Origin: Carya illinoinensis | Lineage: Eukaryota; Streptophyta; Magnoliopsida; Fagales; Juglandaceae | Reading direction: 5' to 3' | Length of the DNA: 64,000 bases | Assembly: GCF_018687715.1 (NCBI RefSeq) | Contig: NC_056753.1 | Coordinates: 13,026,501 to 13,090,500, forward strand | Shown here: in pieces, positions 1 to 10,336 of the stretch | Layout: each line of letters opens with the position of its first letter | Position numbering within the stretch: position 1 is the stretch's first letter | Notes under the pieces: generated by a model | The model's database searches: none | The model's input: only the letters and a program-made list of their open reading frames with translations | What the model was told of the DNA's origin: nothing | Position numbers and translations under genes: made by a program

Positions 1-3000
1 ATGCCCATTTGGTCTATACAACACCCCAAGGCCAGGAGCTCGCTTAAGATACCGAAGAATATGGATTACAGCATCCCAATGTGAGACCCTAGGCGTTTGT
101 AGAAATTGGCTCAGTACACTTACTGCATAAGAAATATCAGGTCTAGTGATAGTCAGATAATTTAATTTTCCAACAAGTCTTTGATACCGACCTGGATCTC
201 CAAACAACTCACCTTCCTCTTTCAAGAGTTTACGATTTGGATCCATAGGAGTGTCAATAGGCCGTGCACCCAACATGCCAGTTTCTTCCAAAAGATCAAG
301 CACATATTTTCTCTGAGATAGATTGATACCCTTTTTAGATCTACTAACTTCGATTCCAAGAAAGTATCTAAGTTTAACCAAGTCTTTTGTCTGAAATTGA
401 TCATGTAAAAATTGTTTCAGCCTGACGATTCCAGCTGAATCATTCCCAGTAATTACAATATCATCTACATATACAATCAATAAGATATGACCTGCATCAC
501 TATGCAGATGAAATACCGAGTGGTCTGTTTGGCATCTATGAAGACCAAATGCCATTACACTATCAGAGAACCTCCCAAACCATGCTCGAGGAGATTGTTT
601 CAAACCATATAATGCCTTTTTTAACTTGCAAACTGTACCTCGACACTCCCCCTGAGCAACAAAACCAGGTGGTTGCTCCATATACACTTCCTCATTTAAG
701 TCACCATGTAGGAATACATTTTTAACATCCAACTGAAATAAGGGCCAATCCAAATTAGCAGCAAGAGAGATCAATACCCGAACAGATGAAATTTTGGCAA
801 CGGGAGAAAAAGTCTCGTCGTAATCAATGCCATAAATTTGAGTGTAACCCTTAGCTACCAAGCGAGCTTTCAGACGTTCCACAGCGCCAGTAGGATGGAA
901 TTTGACTATGTATACCCATCTACAGCCAACAGATTGTTTTCCCGGCGGCAGAGGAACAAGATCCCATGTCCCATTATGGTGAAGAGCATCCATTTCATTT
1001 TCCATGGCTGTCCTCCATCCCGGATCAGATAAAGCATCCTGAACTGTCTTAGGAACAGAAACTTTTGACAATTGAGAAGTAAAAGATGAAAAAGATGGAG
1101 ACAATGCATGACAGGAGACATATTGGCTAATCGGATGTTGAGTAACACAAGAACGAGTACCTTTTCGGAGAGCAATAGGTAGAGATTCTGAAGCACTGAG
1201 TAACTCAGGGTCTGAAGACGGAGACAAAGTTGGTGGAGGCAATGGAGCTGGGGTCCGTGAGCGACGCGAGTACACCTGTAGAGGGACAAGAGAAGGCACT
1301 GAAGGAGGTTGGGTAATAGTGGGTGACTGTGGAGGAGAAAGGGTTAGAGTAGGTAATGGTAGAGGATCACACTCAACAACCGAAGATGTGTCTGAGAAAT
1401 AGGGTATGGACTCAAAAAAAGTGACATCAGCACTTGTGAAGTAGCGTCGAAGAGCAGGACTATAGTAGCGATATCCTTTTTGTGTTCGGGAATAACCAAC
1501 AAAGAAACACTTGGTAGCACGTGGATCAAGTTTATCAAAGCTTGGGCCAAGATTATGAACATAGCAAACACACCCAAAGATTTTGGGTGGAAGAGCAAAG
1601 GTTGGCAATGAGGGAAACAAAATGGAGAAGGGAGATGAGCCATCGAGGACAGATGAAGGCATACGATTGATAAGGTGACACGCAGTAAGAATACCATCAC
1701 TCCAAAAACGTTTAGGAACATGCATGTGCAATAAAAGAGCTCGAGTTACATCTAACAAATGACGATTTTTACGTTCAGCCACCCCATTTTGTTGGGGTGT
1801 GTAAGAACATGAAGTTTGATGAACAATTCCCTTATTGCTTAAGTAAGCAGCAAAGGCATTAGATTGATATTCTTTAGCATTGTCAGAACGCAAAACTTGA
1901 ACTTTTTGTCCAAATTGAGTTTTAATTTCCTTTCGAAAGACTTTGAATATGGAAAGGAGTTCAGATCTTGCTTTCATCAGAAATAACCATGTCATACGAG
2001 AATAGTCATCAACAAATGTAACAAAATATTGAAACTTGTTTGATACAATGTTGAATGGTCCCCATATATCAGAATGAACCAATGCAAAAGAAGAAGATGC
2101 TCGATTATCAACTCGAGGTACAAAAGACACACGGTGGTGTTTACTAGGTTGACATGCTTCACAAGGAAAGGGAGACACATTTCCAAGATCCCTAACTTGA
2201 CGTTTCAAAAGAGAAAGGGATGGGTGTCCAAGACGGCAATGCCATTCAAAAGCGGAGGAGGAAGTGAGGGCTCGAGTGGGTGACTGCTCGACGTCGAGGT
2301 AATACAGACCACCAGTTTCATGCCCCGTACCAATCTTCTTCCCCGTCTTGAGATCCTGAAAAATACATACAGAAGGAAAAAATGTCACAGAACATTGAAG
2401 ATTTTGAGTGATTTTACTAATGGACAGCAAGCTAAAGGGAAAACTAGGAGCATATAGAACGGATGACAGGGATATAGACTCAGTGAGCTTGGTGGATCCA
2501 ATGCCTGTAACTTTAGCAAGAGAACCATTAGCAAGAGTAACACTCTTGGGAAATGACATAGTACCTAACTCAGATAAGGAATGAGACAAACCAGTTAGAG
2601 GTTCATTAGCTCCTGAATCGATGATCCATGGATTTTGGGTAGACGAGACAAGACATGTAGATGCTGTACCTGGTTGGGTAAGAGTAGCTCTGGAAGATGA
2701 AGCCGCTCGTGTAACTAAAAACTGATCATACTCATCCTTCGATATGCTGATCATCTCTGGAGGCAAGTTGGAACTCGTTGCATGTGATGTTGAGTCTTGG
2801 CAAATGGCCTGATTAGCGGACCCAGATGGTCTCCCGTGTAGATCCCAACAATAGTCCACCGAGTGGTTAGTGCGACCACAATGGGTGCACTTACGAGATC
2901 CACGACCTTGAGTACAGTTACCTCTGGCATCACGTCCCCCACGTGCACCTCTACCACCCCAGCCTCCATGCCCACCAGGAGCAATATAAGAGGCAACTAA

Positions 3001-3444
3001 AGCAGATCTCTCATTACTCTGGTCAGAAGATAACTGAGATCCAGATCCAGATAATGTGGCTCGCTGGAGTCGGGAGAACACATCAGGAAAGGATGGGAGT
3101 TGTGGGCTTGCCAGAATTTGCGAGCGAACCGACTCATACTCAGGTTTTAGGCCAACTAGAAACCGAACAACGTTGAACTCTTCACGTTGTTTTAGCATAA
3201 TTGAAACATCAGAAGTGATAGGTTGATAAATTTTGAGTTCTTCACATATACCCATCACTTTAGAGTAATACTCTTCTAGACCCAAAGCACCCTGTTCCAA
3301 TCCAAAAAATTGTTGACACAACTCATAAATACGAGTTGTGTTTCCAACACCCGAGTACATTTGTTTGAGATGCCTCCATATCTCCTGAGCAGTGTCAAAG
3401 TGTACTAAACTAGCACAAATATTAGGCTCAATATTGGTCAACAT
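1..3444 (-). CDS. Copia gag-pol polyprotein, open frame, 3' end outside window
   Basis: Retrotransposon polyprotein for reverse transcription and integration. I read every codon of this minus-strand frame: there is no stop from 3525 down to base 1. The first in-frame ATG is at 3442-3444, giving at least 1,148 residues, and the frame leaves the window still open. Visible domains, numbered from that ATG: gag CCHC knuckle C186-x2-C-x4-H-x4-C199; protease WIIDSGAN with Asp276; integrase His-Cys module (H402, C428-E-A-C431); integrase D459, D521, E557; RT active site YVDD at 992-995. Order PR-IN-RT defines copia. All catalytic residues seen are present. The N-terminal half of gag is not in this frame: a TAA sits at 3526-3528 and a short frame with MEAKFESLS begins at 3569, so gag may be frameshifted or shortened. 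Confidence 0.92.
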   Translation of the reverse strand, partial: MLTNIEPNICASLVHFDTAQEIWRHLKQMYSGVGNTTRIYELCQQFFGLEQGALGLEEYYSKVMGICEELKIYQPITSDVSIMLKQREEFNVVRFLVGLKPEYESVRSQILASPQLPSFPDVFSRLQRATLSGSGSQLSSDQSNERSALVASYIAPGGHGGWGGRGARGGRDARGNCTQGRGSRKCTHCGRTNHSVDYCWDLHGRPSGSANQAICQDSTSHATSSNLPPEMISISKDEYDQFLVTRAASSSRATLTQPGTASTCLVSSTQNPWIIDSGANEPLTGLSHSLSELGTMSFPKSVTLANGSLAKVTGIGSTKLTESISLSSVLYAPSFPFSLLSISKITQNLQCSVTFFPSVCIFQDLKTGKKIGTGHETGGLYYLDVEQSPTRALTSSSAFEWHCRLGHPSLSLLKRQVRDLGNVSPFPCEACQPSKHHRVSFVPRVDNRASSSFALVHSDIWGPFNIVSNKFQYFVTFVDDYSRMTWLFLMKARSELLSIFKVFRKEIKTQFGQKVQVLRSDNAKEYQSNAFAAYLSNKGIVHQTSCSYTPQQNGVAERKNRHLLDVTRALLLHMHVPKRFWSDGILTACHLINRMPSSVLDGSSPFSILFPSLPTFALPPKIFGCVCYVHNLGPSFDKLDPRATKCFFVGYSRTQKGYRYYSPALRRYFTSADVTFFESIPYFSDTSSVVECDPLPLPTLTLSPPQSPTITQPPSVPSLVPLQVYSRRSRTPAPLPPPTLSPSSDPELLSASESLPIALRKGTRSCVTQHPISQYVSCHALSPSFSSFTSQLSKVSVPKTVQDALSDPGWRTAMENEMDALHHNGTWDLVPLPPGKQSVGCRWVYIVKFHPTGAVERLKARLVAKGYTQIYGIDYDETFSPVAKISSVRVLISLAANLDWPLFQLDVKNVFLHGDLNEEVYMEQPPGFVAQGECRGTVCKLKKALYGLKQSPRAWFGRFSDSVMAFGLHRCQTDHSVFHLHSDAGHILLIVYVDDIVITGNDSAGIVRLKQFLHDQFQTKDLVKLRYFLGIEVSRSKKGINLSQRKYVLDLLEETGMLGARPIDTPMDPNRKLLKEEGELFGDPGRYQRLVGKLNYLTITRPDISYAVSVLSQFLQTPRVSHWDAVIHILRYLKRAPGLGVLYRPNGH

Positions 3445-4276
3445 CAAGGAGCAGATTTGAGCATCTTCTTGCTCCCATTGAGCAAAGGTAGAACTAGTTG
3501 TGTCAAGACCGTAGTCATAGGCATGTTAACGTTTGGTGCAATAGATAATGACTCAAACTTAGCTTCCATGGAGGAAAATACGAGAATATGGATCAAAAAA
3601 CGAACAAATACACGCTGGAAAAATAGAAACCAGCTTAACAACGCAAATCTCGGATCTGTACGGGTCAAAAACAGTCTGGAAAAGTAGAATTAGGACCTGA
3701 ACCGGCCTGTTTCGGGTCTGAACCGTCCTGTATCGGCCCTGTTTCGGTCTGTTTCGGCCCTGTATCGGTCTGAACCGGCCTGTATCGGCCCTGTACCGGA
3801 TTCGGGCGTATCGGATTCAAGAATGAATCAGAAAACGCGAATAAGTTATTCCGAACCCGGAATAAGTTATTCCTAACCCTGATGCCAAACAAGTGCTATT
3901 CCAAATAGGAATAGGTTCTTATTCCAGATTGGGGGCATGCACAACCACGGATAAGATAGCAAAACACACCAGGAATAGCCAAAAACTTGCAGCCAAACAT
4001 ACCTGGACTGTTCCTTCGGCCGGCGATGCACAGTCCTTTCGGCAGCCGATGGAGACGAAAATTCACCGGAGTGGACAGAGGACGCCGGCGACCTCGATTC
4101 CGGTGTCCATTACCGGAGATAACCCCTTATGTCACCGGAAAAGCACTTCGAAAGGGGCTGCCGGCTGAAACTTCAGCCAAAAATTTCACAGCACCACCAA
4201 CAACCAACTACAACCACCAGCACCCGCCGGAAAAACACCACTAACCCGTTGTACAACCACAACCGACCACTCACCT
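3445..4276 (-). other. Copia 1 leader and out-of-frame gag start
   Basis: Between the primer site and the main frame. A short frame (3668-3444) contains MEAKFESLSIAPNVN from an ATG at 3567-3569. Its stop TGA overlaps the ATG at 3444 by one base (TGATG). The related copy at 4418-6950 keeps a similar start (MTTKFES near 5980), so this is likely the real gag beginning, now in another frame. The rest is non-coding, including a pyrimidine/GC repeat block at about 3690-3800. Confidence 0.55.
3690..3800. repeat. Short tandem array of CTGTATCGG/CTGTTTCGG units
   Basis: About ten imperfect units of roughly 10-12 bp (CCTGTATCGGCC, CTGTTTCGG, CTGAACCGG) lie in the leader of copia 1. A diverged version sits at about 6170-6290 in the leader of copia 2, so it belongs to the family rather than to one insertion. 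Confidence 0.75.
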
Positions 4277-4287
4277 CTCTGATACCA
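4277..4287 (-). promoter_or_regulatory. Primer-binding site, tRNA-iMet type (copia 1)
   Basis: Minus strand reads TGGTATCAGAG immediately after the LTR end (..CTACA). This is the usual initiator-methionine tRNA primer sequence of plant LTR retrotransposons. Confidence 0.88.
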
Positions 4288-4417
4288 TGTAGTCGATAAA
4301 CAAGAGAGAGAGAAAAAACTGTATTGTGTTTTATTAATGAGTAATCAACTATACATATACAAGTGGTGACCATTATACCCTCACACTATACATTTAATTA
4401 CAATATGTATTCCAACA
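4288..4417 (-). repeat. 5' LTR of copia 1 (130 bp)
   Basis: On the minus strand it begins TGTTGGAATACA and ends TCGACTACA, next to the primer site. It is homologous along its length to 6822-6950 (shared TGTTRGA start, GTGAGGGTATAAT core, ending CTACA). A 130-bp LTR is very short for copia. Confidence 0.85.
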
Positions 4418-5971
4418 GACTCAAAGAAGGTAACATCAGCACTCGTGAAGTAGCATCTAAGAACAGGACTATAATAACGATATCCTTTTTGAGTTCAAGA
4501 ATAACCAACAAAAAAACACTTGGTAGAACATAGATTAAGCTTATCAAAACCTAGGCCAAGGTTATGAACATGGCAAACACACCCAAGATTTTTGGAGGAA
4601 AGGAAAATGGTGGAGATGAAGGAAACAAGATGGAGAAGAGAGATGAACCATTGAGAATTGATGAAGGCATACGGTTAATAAGGTGACAAGCAGTAAGAAC
4701 ACATTCACTCCAAAATCATTTAGGAACATGCATGTGCAGTAAAAGTGCTTGGATTACATCTAACAAATGACGATTTTTTGCATTTAGCCACCCCATTCTA
4801 TTGGAGTGTATAAGAACATAAAATTTGATGAACAATTCCTTTATTACTAAAGTGAGTAGTAAAGGCATTAGATTGATATTCTCTAGCATTATCAAAACAC
4901 AAAACTTGAACCCTTTTGTTAAATTGGGTTTTATTTCTTTCCAAAACACTTTGGATATGAAAAGAGGTTCAAATCTTGCATTCATCATAAACACCCATGT
5001 CACACGAGAGTAGTCATCAATAAATGTGACAAAACATTGAAACTTAATTGATTCAATGTTGATTGATCCACATATATCAGAGTGAACCAATTCAAAAGGA
5101 CTCGATGCTCGTTTATTGACTCGAGGTACAAAAGACGTGATGGTGTTTACTAAGTTGACATGCTTCACAAGAAAAGGAAGACACATTTTCTAGATTCCTA
5201 ACCTAATGCTTCAAAAGGGAAAGAGGGGGATGACCAAGGCGACAATGCCATTCATAAGCATATGATGAGGAGGATGTAAAGGCTCAAGTACATCAAGATA
5301 ATATAGACCACCAGCTTCATGCCCCGTATCAATCTTGTTTCCCGTCTTGAGATCCTGAAAGACACATGAAGAGGGATAAAAGGTCACTGAACATTCAAGA
5401 CTTTGAGTAATCTTACTAATGGACATCAAACTAAAGGAAAAACTAGGAGTATATAGAACAAATGACAAGGATATGAAATCAATGAGCTTAGTGGATCCAA
5501 TGCCTATAACTTTAGCTAGAGAACCATTAGCAAGAGTAACACTTTTTAGAGATGTCACAATATCTAACTTAAATAAGACAGAGGACAAACCAGTCAAATA
5601 TTCATTAGCTCTTGAATCAATGATCCATGGATTTTGAGTGGATGAGACAAGACATGCGGACGCTGTACCTGAGTGGGCAAGAGTAGTTGTGAAAGATGAA
5701 ACCCGTGTGCGACCCAAAAGCTTATCATACTCATCCTTTGATATACTAATCATATCTTGGCAAATGACTTGATTGGCAGATCCAGATGGTCTACCATGTA
5801 GATCCCAACAATACTCCACCGAGTGGTAAGTGCAACCACAGTAATGAGATTCTCAACCTCGAGTACGATTACCTTTGGCATCACATCACCCACGTGGACC
5901 TCTAACACCCTGGCCTCCATGCCCACCAAGAGAAACATAGGAGGCAACCACATCATGTAAGTGTGACTCAA
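4418..5971 (-). pseudogene. Copia gag-protease-integrase remnant
   Basis: Degenerate polyprotein. The gag knuckle/protease part is in the frame 5819-5211 and the integrase part in 5186-4716, with frameshifts and stops between. The protease signature reads WIIDSRAN instead of WIIDSGAN, so the conserved Gly after the catalytic Asp-Ser is replaced by Arg. Integrase LVHSDI and DDYSR are recognisable. Much of gag upstream of about 5971 is deleted compared with copia 1. Not functional. Confidence 0.85.
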
Positions 5972-6810
5972 ATTTAGTTGTCATGGATGCAGAAGAAAAT
6001 ATCATAATTGAACTTGGAGACAAAAAGTCCACACAAGATATGAGAAAAACTACAATTCAACCTGAAAATCCAAGAAATATAATATCGAAATGTAGAAACT
6101 CAGTCCAAGTGTCTAAATAACAAAATTTCGGGCCTATATCAGTCAGAATTTCGCTATATCGGCTTTGAATTGCACTGTTTCAACCTATATCGACCATGAA
6201 CCGGCCGGTATCGGCTCGGAACCGACCTGTATTGCATCTGTATTGGCTTGGAACCTGCCAGTATCAGTCTGTATCGGCCGAAACCAACTTCAACCTAAAC
6301 ATAAAACCAAATTAGGTTATCCTAAACAAGAATAAGTGGTCTGGGAATGACCTCATCCTCGTTATCAAATAGGTGTTATTCTGGATTAGGAACAAGCTCT
6401 TATTCTAGGTTGGGGTTATCCGCACTTGAGGATGCGATTGCTTATCCTTGCAACCAAACACTCTGTCCCTTCAATGTTGCCGGTGATAGGCAGCACTTTC
6501 GGCAATCACTAACGAGGAGGAACATGTCGGGATGCACAGACTAATGGCAAACTCACCCCTTGTGTCCACTATTGGAGACGACGCCGGAAAATCAACGAAA
6601 ACACCTTGAACCTCCTACCGGCCGCCGACGATGAAAGGAGAAGCTGCCAGGATGCTCCAAAAAACAACGATGACCCCAGATCCAGCAGCAGAAGCCACTA
6701 TTGAGCTTAGATTTGACGACAAAATTGAGATCGAACACCAAAAATTACTCTAAACAAACATACTCCGATCGAACAACACAAACTACTCTAGCGAGCTTAG
6801 ACGATGGTGT
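5972..6810. other. Copia 2 leader, non-coding
   Basis: Holds the degenerate CTGTATCGG repeat block (about 6170-6290) and sequence similar to 3830-4276 of copia 1. I see no gene here. Confidence 0.6.
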
Positions 6811-6821
6811 CTTTGATACTA

Positions 6822-6950
6822 TGTAGACACTTGTGGAGGGAAAATACTTCACATTACTTATTCAATGATGTACAACAGCATATATATACTACATTAAATT
6901 GACAATTATACCCTCACAAGTTACACTTATTACAACCATGTCCTCTAACA
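6822..6950 (-). repeat. 5' LTR of copia 2, with degenerate primer site at 6811-6821
   Basis: Minus strand begins TGTTAGAGGACATG and ends GTGTCTACA. Next to it (6811-6821) is a worn version of TGGTATCAGAG reading TAGTATCAAAG. Its length matches the copia 1 LTR. Confidence 0.8.
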
Positions 6951-7740
6951 GAATGTCACCACTAAAGTATCTGATCTCAAATGAAATGACAATCAATCTC
7001 TATATGCTTAGTCCTTACATAGAGACAAAATTAAAGGCAATCTGTAATGCAGCGTGATTATCACTAAACAACAAGAGTAGGAGTAGGAGTTGGGAAGTCA
7101 ATCTATTGAAGAAAGTGTTGTAACCACGTCAAATCACTAGTAGCTTGAGCCATTGGCCTGTATTTAGCTTCTACACTAGAACGAACTACTACTGTTAGTT
7201 TCTTACTCTAACCAAATTACCTCTAAAAAATGTACCAACATCTTCTATCTGAAGGAGAACCTGCCCAATTAGCATCTGTAGAAGCTTTTAGGCGACGTTG
7301 TCCATTTGCATTATATAGCAATCAAAGACTTGAAGCTCGCTTAAGATGGCGAAGAATATGGGTTACAACATCCCAATGTGAGACCCATGGCACTTCCAAG
7401 AATCGACTCACTAGACTCACTGCATAAGATATGTCAAGTCTAGTGATAGTAAAATAATCCAACTTTCCAACAAGTCGATGATACTTGCTTGGATCTTTAA
7501 ATAATTCTCCCTTGTCCTTAATGAACTTACAATTTGGATTTATTTGAGTATCAATAGGCTGGGCATCCAATAAACCATTTTCTTCAAATATGTCAAGTAC
7601 ATACTTCCTCTTAGATAGACTATTACCCTTCTTAAACCTACCAACTTCAATCCCAAAAAAGTATCTAAGTTTTCCTAAATCTTTGGCATAAAACCGATCC
7701 TACAAAAACTTTTTCAACCTATCAACCTCCCCGGTATATG
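6951..7740 (-). pseudogene. Copia 3 fragment: end of reverse transcriptase and RNase H
   Basis: Minus-strand remnant of the same copia group. The segment 7570-7322 encodes the C-terminal RT stretch (KLDYF TITRLDISYAVS, HILRHLKRA), colinear with bases 1-260 of copia 1. Below 7215 it continues into RNase H (EAKYRPMA, HIEIDCHFI) with several stops. It is cut at 6950/6951 by copia 2 and lies in the DUF3754 intron that precedes the exon at 7898. Confidence 0.8.
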
Positions 7741-7897
7741 GGGTCTAGGACTAAAAGACCAACCTTGTTAGCACTTACCTGATTAAGCCAGTCACGTTAA
7801 GCTGGTTGTCCTTTAAATGCATAGTTTGATAAATGATTTTGGAAAATAGTAATGGCCTGATGGGTCAATTTAATTTGTTTAGTTTCTGAACTTACAG
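7741..7897 (+). other. Intron end of DUF3754 gene
   Basis: Unique-looking A/T-rich sequence ending in the acceptor TGAACTTACAG just before the exon at 7898. No other exon was recognised in it. Confidence 0.6.
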
Positions 7898-7977
7898 GTA
7901 CGCTTGGATGCTGCCACAGTAGTGGGACTTTTGGCATTCTTCATAAACTACAAGTTTGAGGACGTCTTATCTTCCCC
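7898..7977 (+). CDS. DUF3754 (TMEM143-like) gene, internal exon
   Basis: An 80-bp exon with acceptor CTTACAG and donor CC|GTATGT. It translates as 26 codons plus two bases, including LDAATVVGLLAFFINYKF then EDVLSSP. This joins in phase (CC + A) to the exon at 24077, which continues SAILLDAVAIS. It is part of a plant DUF3754 protein of the At3g19340 type as I remember that family: a predicted integral membrane protein of unproven function. The hydrophobic run VVGLLAFFI looks like part of a membrane segment. Earlier exons lie left of the window. The downstream intron is 16.1 kb because of transposon insertions. Confidence 0.72.
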
Positions 7978-8399
7978 GTATGTATTTCTTACTTCTCATG
8001 AAATAGCTCTTGGAATTTAGTAACATCGCATGAAATTGCTCTTGCTAAAAAGGGAAATAAATCCTGACAGCAAATTTTTTCTCAAATACTCATGAATTCT
8101 GATGGTGTCAGTCATCACTAAATCTTATGTTGAAAGTTCACTTTTTTAAACACCTAAAAAAGCTAAAAGTTCACTTTTTTAAAAGCACCAAATTGAAGCT
8201 TATGTTGAAAAGCTCCTGCAGATAATGTAAAAACCATCATAACTAACTTTAAAACCGGTTTAGGCATATGTTCACTATATAGTAAACAACATTTTAATAG
8301 TAGAACTTTTTAACAAAATTTCACGAGCCATGACCTAGCAGGAGCTTCGGGAAAGCTGTCTCTGTGAAGTAACATGGCTTCTACAGTTGGCCTCAAAAG

Positions 8400-10010
8400 G
8401 AAGAGCACTCATGATGTCCACCTTTGAGGAGCTCTTTGCTCTTGTCTTGATTGTTCTCGAGTGGTGGTCCTATCCTTTGAGCAAACTTTTCTTGTTAGGA
8501 CTGATCAACAAAGTCTCAAATACCTACATGATCATAAGGTAGGTATTCCCATGCAGCAAAAGTGGATCATTAAACTCCTCGACTATAAGAAGGGAACTGA
8601 GAACAGAGTAGCTGATGCTTTGTCTAGAAGACAAAATGAAGATGAATGCCTAGTATCCTTAACTGCTTTCCCTATAATAAGCTGGATGGATGATCTTATG
8701 GCAGCATGTGGCTGATGACCACTTGCAGGCACTTATGTCCCTTTTCCAAGAGGGCCAGCTGTCACCACAATGATGGCTACTCCTATACAAGAATCGGCTC
8801 TCCATACCCCATCATGAATTTAACAATAGACTACTGAAATTGATGCACAACAACCCTTGGGTTGGGCATTCAGGATATGATAAGTCGATACATAGAGGGA
8901 GTAGAAATTCTTTTGGCCAAGACTTAAGAAGGATATGAAACAATTTATTAGAAATTGCGACTTATGCCAAAGAGTCAAGGTTGACAATACCCTCCCTAGT
9001 AGTCTGCTACAGCCATTACTAGTCCCAACTCGGCGTTGGACTCACATAACAATAGACTTCATTGAGGAGCTGCCTAATTCCCATGGCTACAATAGACTCA
9101 CCAGGTACAACCATTTCACCCCCACTAACCCACCCCTATACAACTAAGACTATGGTTGAAATCTTCCTTAAACATATCTTTAAACTCCATGGTCTACCTA
9201 TTTCAATCAACTCTGATTGAGACAGCACCTACACTAGCCATTTTTGGTAGGAATTCTATACTCTCCAAGAGGTCCAAATGGCAATGAGTACTGCATACCA
9301 CCCCTAAACCGATGGGCAAACAGAGGCATTCAATAAAACCTTAGAAAATGAACTACAGTGCTTCATTGGAGATCAACCAAAAGACTGGTCCTCATGGGTT
9401 TCAATGGCAGAATGGTGTTATGATACTACCCCCACATGTCCTCCAAGCTTACCCCATTCGAGGTTCTTTACGAGTACCCACCTCCTAGGCTCCTCAACTA
9501 TGTACTAGGTTCTTCCTGAATGTATAATTTGAAGACCACACATTTGTCTGAAACAATATGCAGACTTGATTTGAAGAAGTAGCAATTTGATGTTGGGGAA
9601 TTGGTATACCTTCGTCCCCAATCATGCTGGCAGCTCTAGGTGTCTCACAAGAGTTATCTTAAGCTAGTTGCTCGTTTCTTTGGCCCCTTGCGGATTTTGC
9701 AAAAGGTAGGAATCGTCACCTACAAACTTGATCTCTCTTTCACATCCCAAATACCACTTTCCATGTTTCCCAACTCAAAAAGTAGTTAAGCTCTAAGATC
9801 ATGGAATTACCAGTACTACCACCATTCAATTCCATGGGGATCCTTAAACCAGGACCCAAACAAGCCTTGGGCCACCAGGTGAAAAAATCCTCAAACCACC
9901 CACAAGTGGATCTCTTGATTCGTTGGCAAGGCTAGGGTATTGACAACGCCACATGGGAAACATACATCATCTCAAGGAAGCCTGCCCACACCTTGTGGCA
10001 AGGTGTTTTA
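8400..10010 (+). pseudogene. Gypsy chromovirus pol fragment (RNase H - integrase - chromodomain-like end)
   Basis: Plus-strand Ty3/gypsy remnant in the big intron. At 8461-8715 RNase H reads VRTDQQSLKYLHD and NRVADALSRRQ. At 8860-9090 the integrase zinc region (HSGYD, CDLCQRVK) and core (WTHITIDFIEELP) are readable. At 9290-9330 comes TAYHP with TDGQTEAFN after a stop. At 9850-9980 there is a chromodomain-like end (DLLIRWQG, NATWETYI). Many stops and shifts; the 5' half of the element is missing. Confidence 0.8.
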
Positions 10011-10336
10011 ATGGGGATGGTCCATGACCTAGTAGGAAGTCATACCCTGGGTGAGAAATCAATGAATACAACCTCCTAGATTCCCAGACACTGAACCAAT
10101 ACTAGAAGTAGGAAAATAACAACATAAGATTCAATACTCAGATTATGGACCTGAGAGGCCCACTGGACTTAACTAAGGTAAAGTAAACAACGGTCCAACC
10201 CAAAGAATTACCCTTACTGGGTTGCCCTTTCATGAATCGACCAATACAATTGAAGACTTGGCTTGACTGGCCCAATAGACTCCAAGCTAAAGATATCAAG
10301 GTTGGTCTGAATCCCCTTTCCATTGGTTTCCTTCAT
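10011..10336. other. Unclassified intronic sequence
   Basis: No coding match recognised. It may contain the worn 3' end or LTR of the preceding chromovirus fragment, but I could not find paired LTRs. Confidence 0.3.

Larger units (their letters stand above)
1..4417 (-). mobile_element. Copia retrotransposon 1 (5' part, runs off left edge)
   Basis: Ty1/copia LTR retrotransposon read on the minus strand. From 5' to 3' (high to low coordinate) it has a 130-bp LTR (4288-4417), a tRNA-iMet primer site (4277-4287), a leader, gag, protease, integrase and most of reverse transcriptase. RNase H and the 3' LTR lie outside the window. The sequence next to its 5' LTR (GACTC, 4418-4422) continues another copia copy exactly at the position homologous to 1408 of this one, so it most likely inserted into that related element. 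The other target-duplication copy is off-window and cannot be checked. Confidence 0.9.
4418..6950 (-). mobile_element. Copia retrotransposon 2 (older, split by copia 1)
   Basis: Same family as copia 1 but degenerate: LTR 6822-6950, degenerate primer site, leader, gag/protease and integrase down to the point where copia 1 inserted. The missing 3' half should lie left of the window if this is a nested insertion. It interrupts a third copia fragment at 6950/6951. Confidence 0.82.

Noticed and set aside
906..1289. 127-codon minus-strand ORF in copia 1
   Set aside because: It lies in another frame within the fully open gag-pol frame and has no family features.
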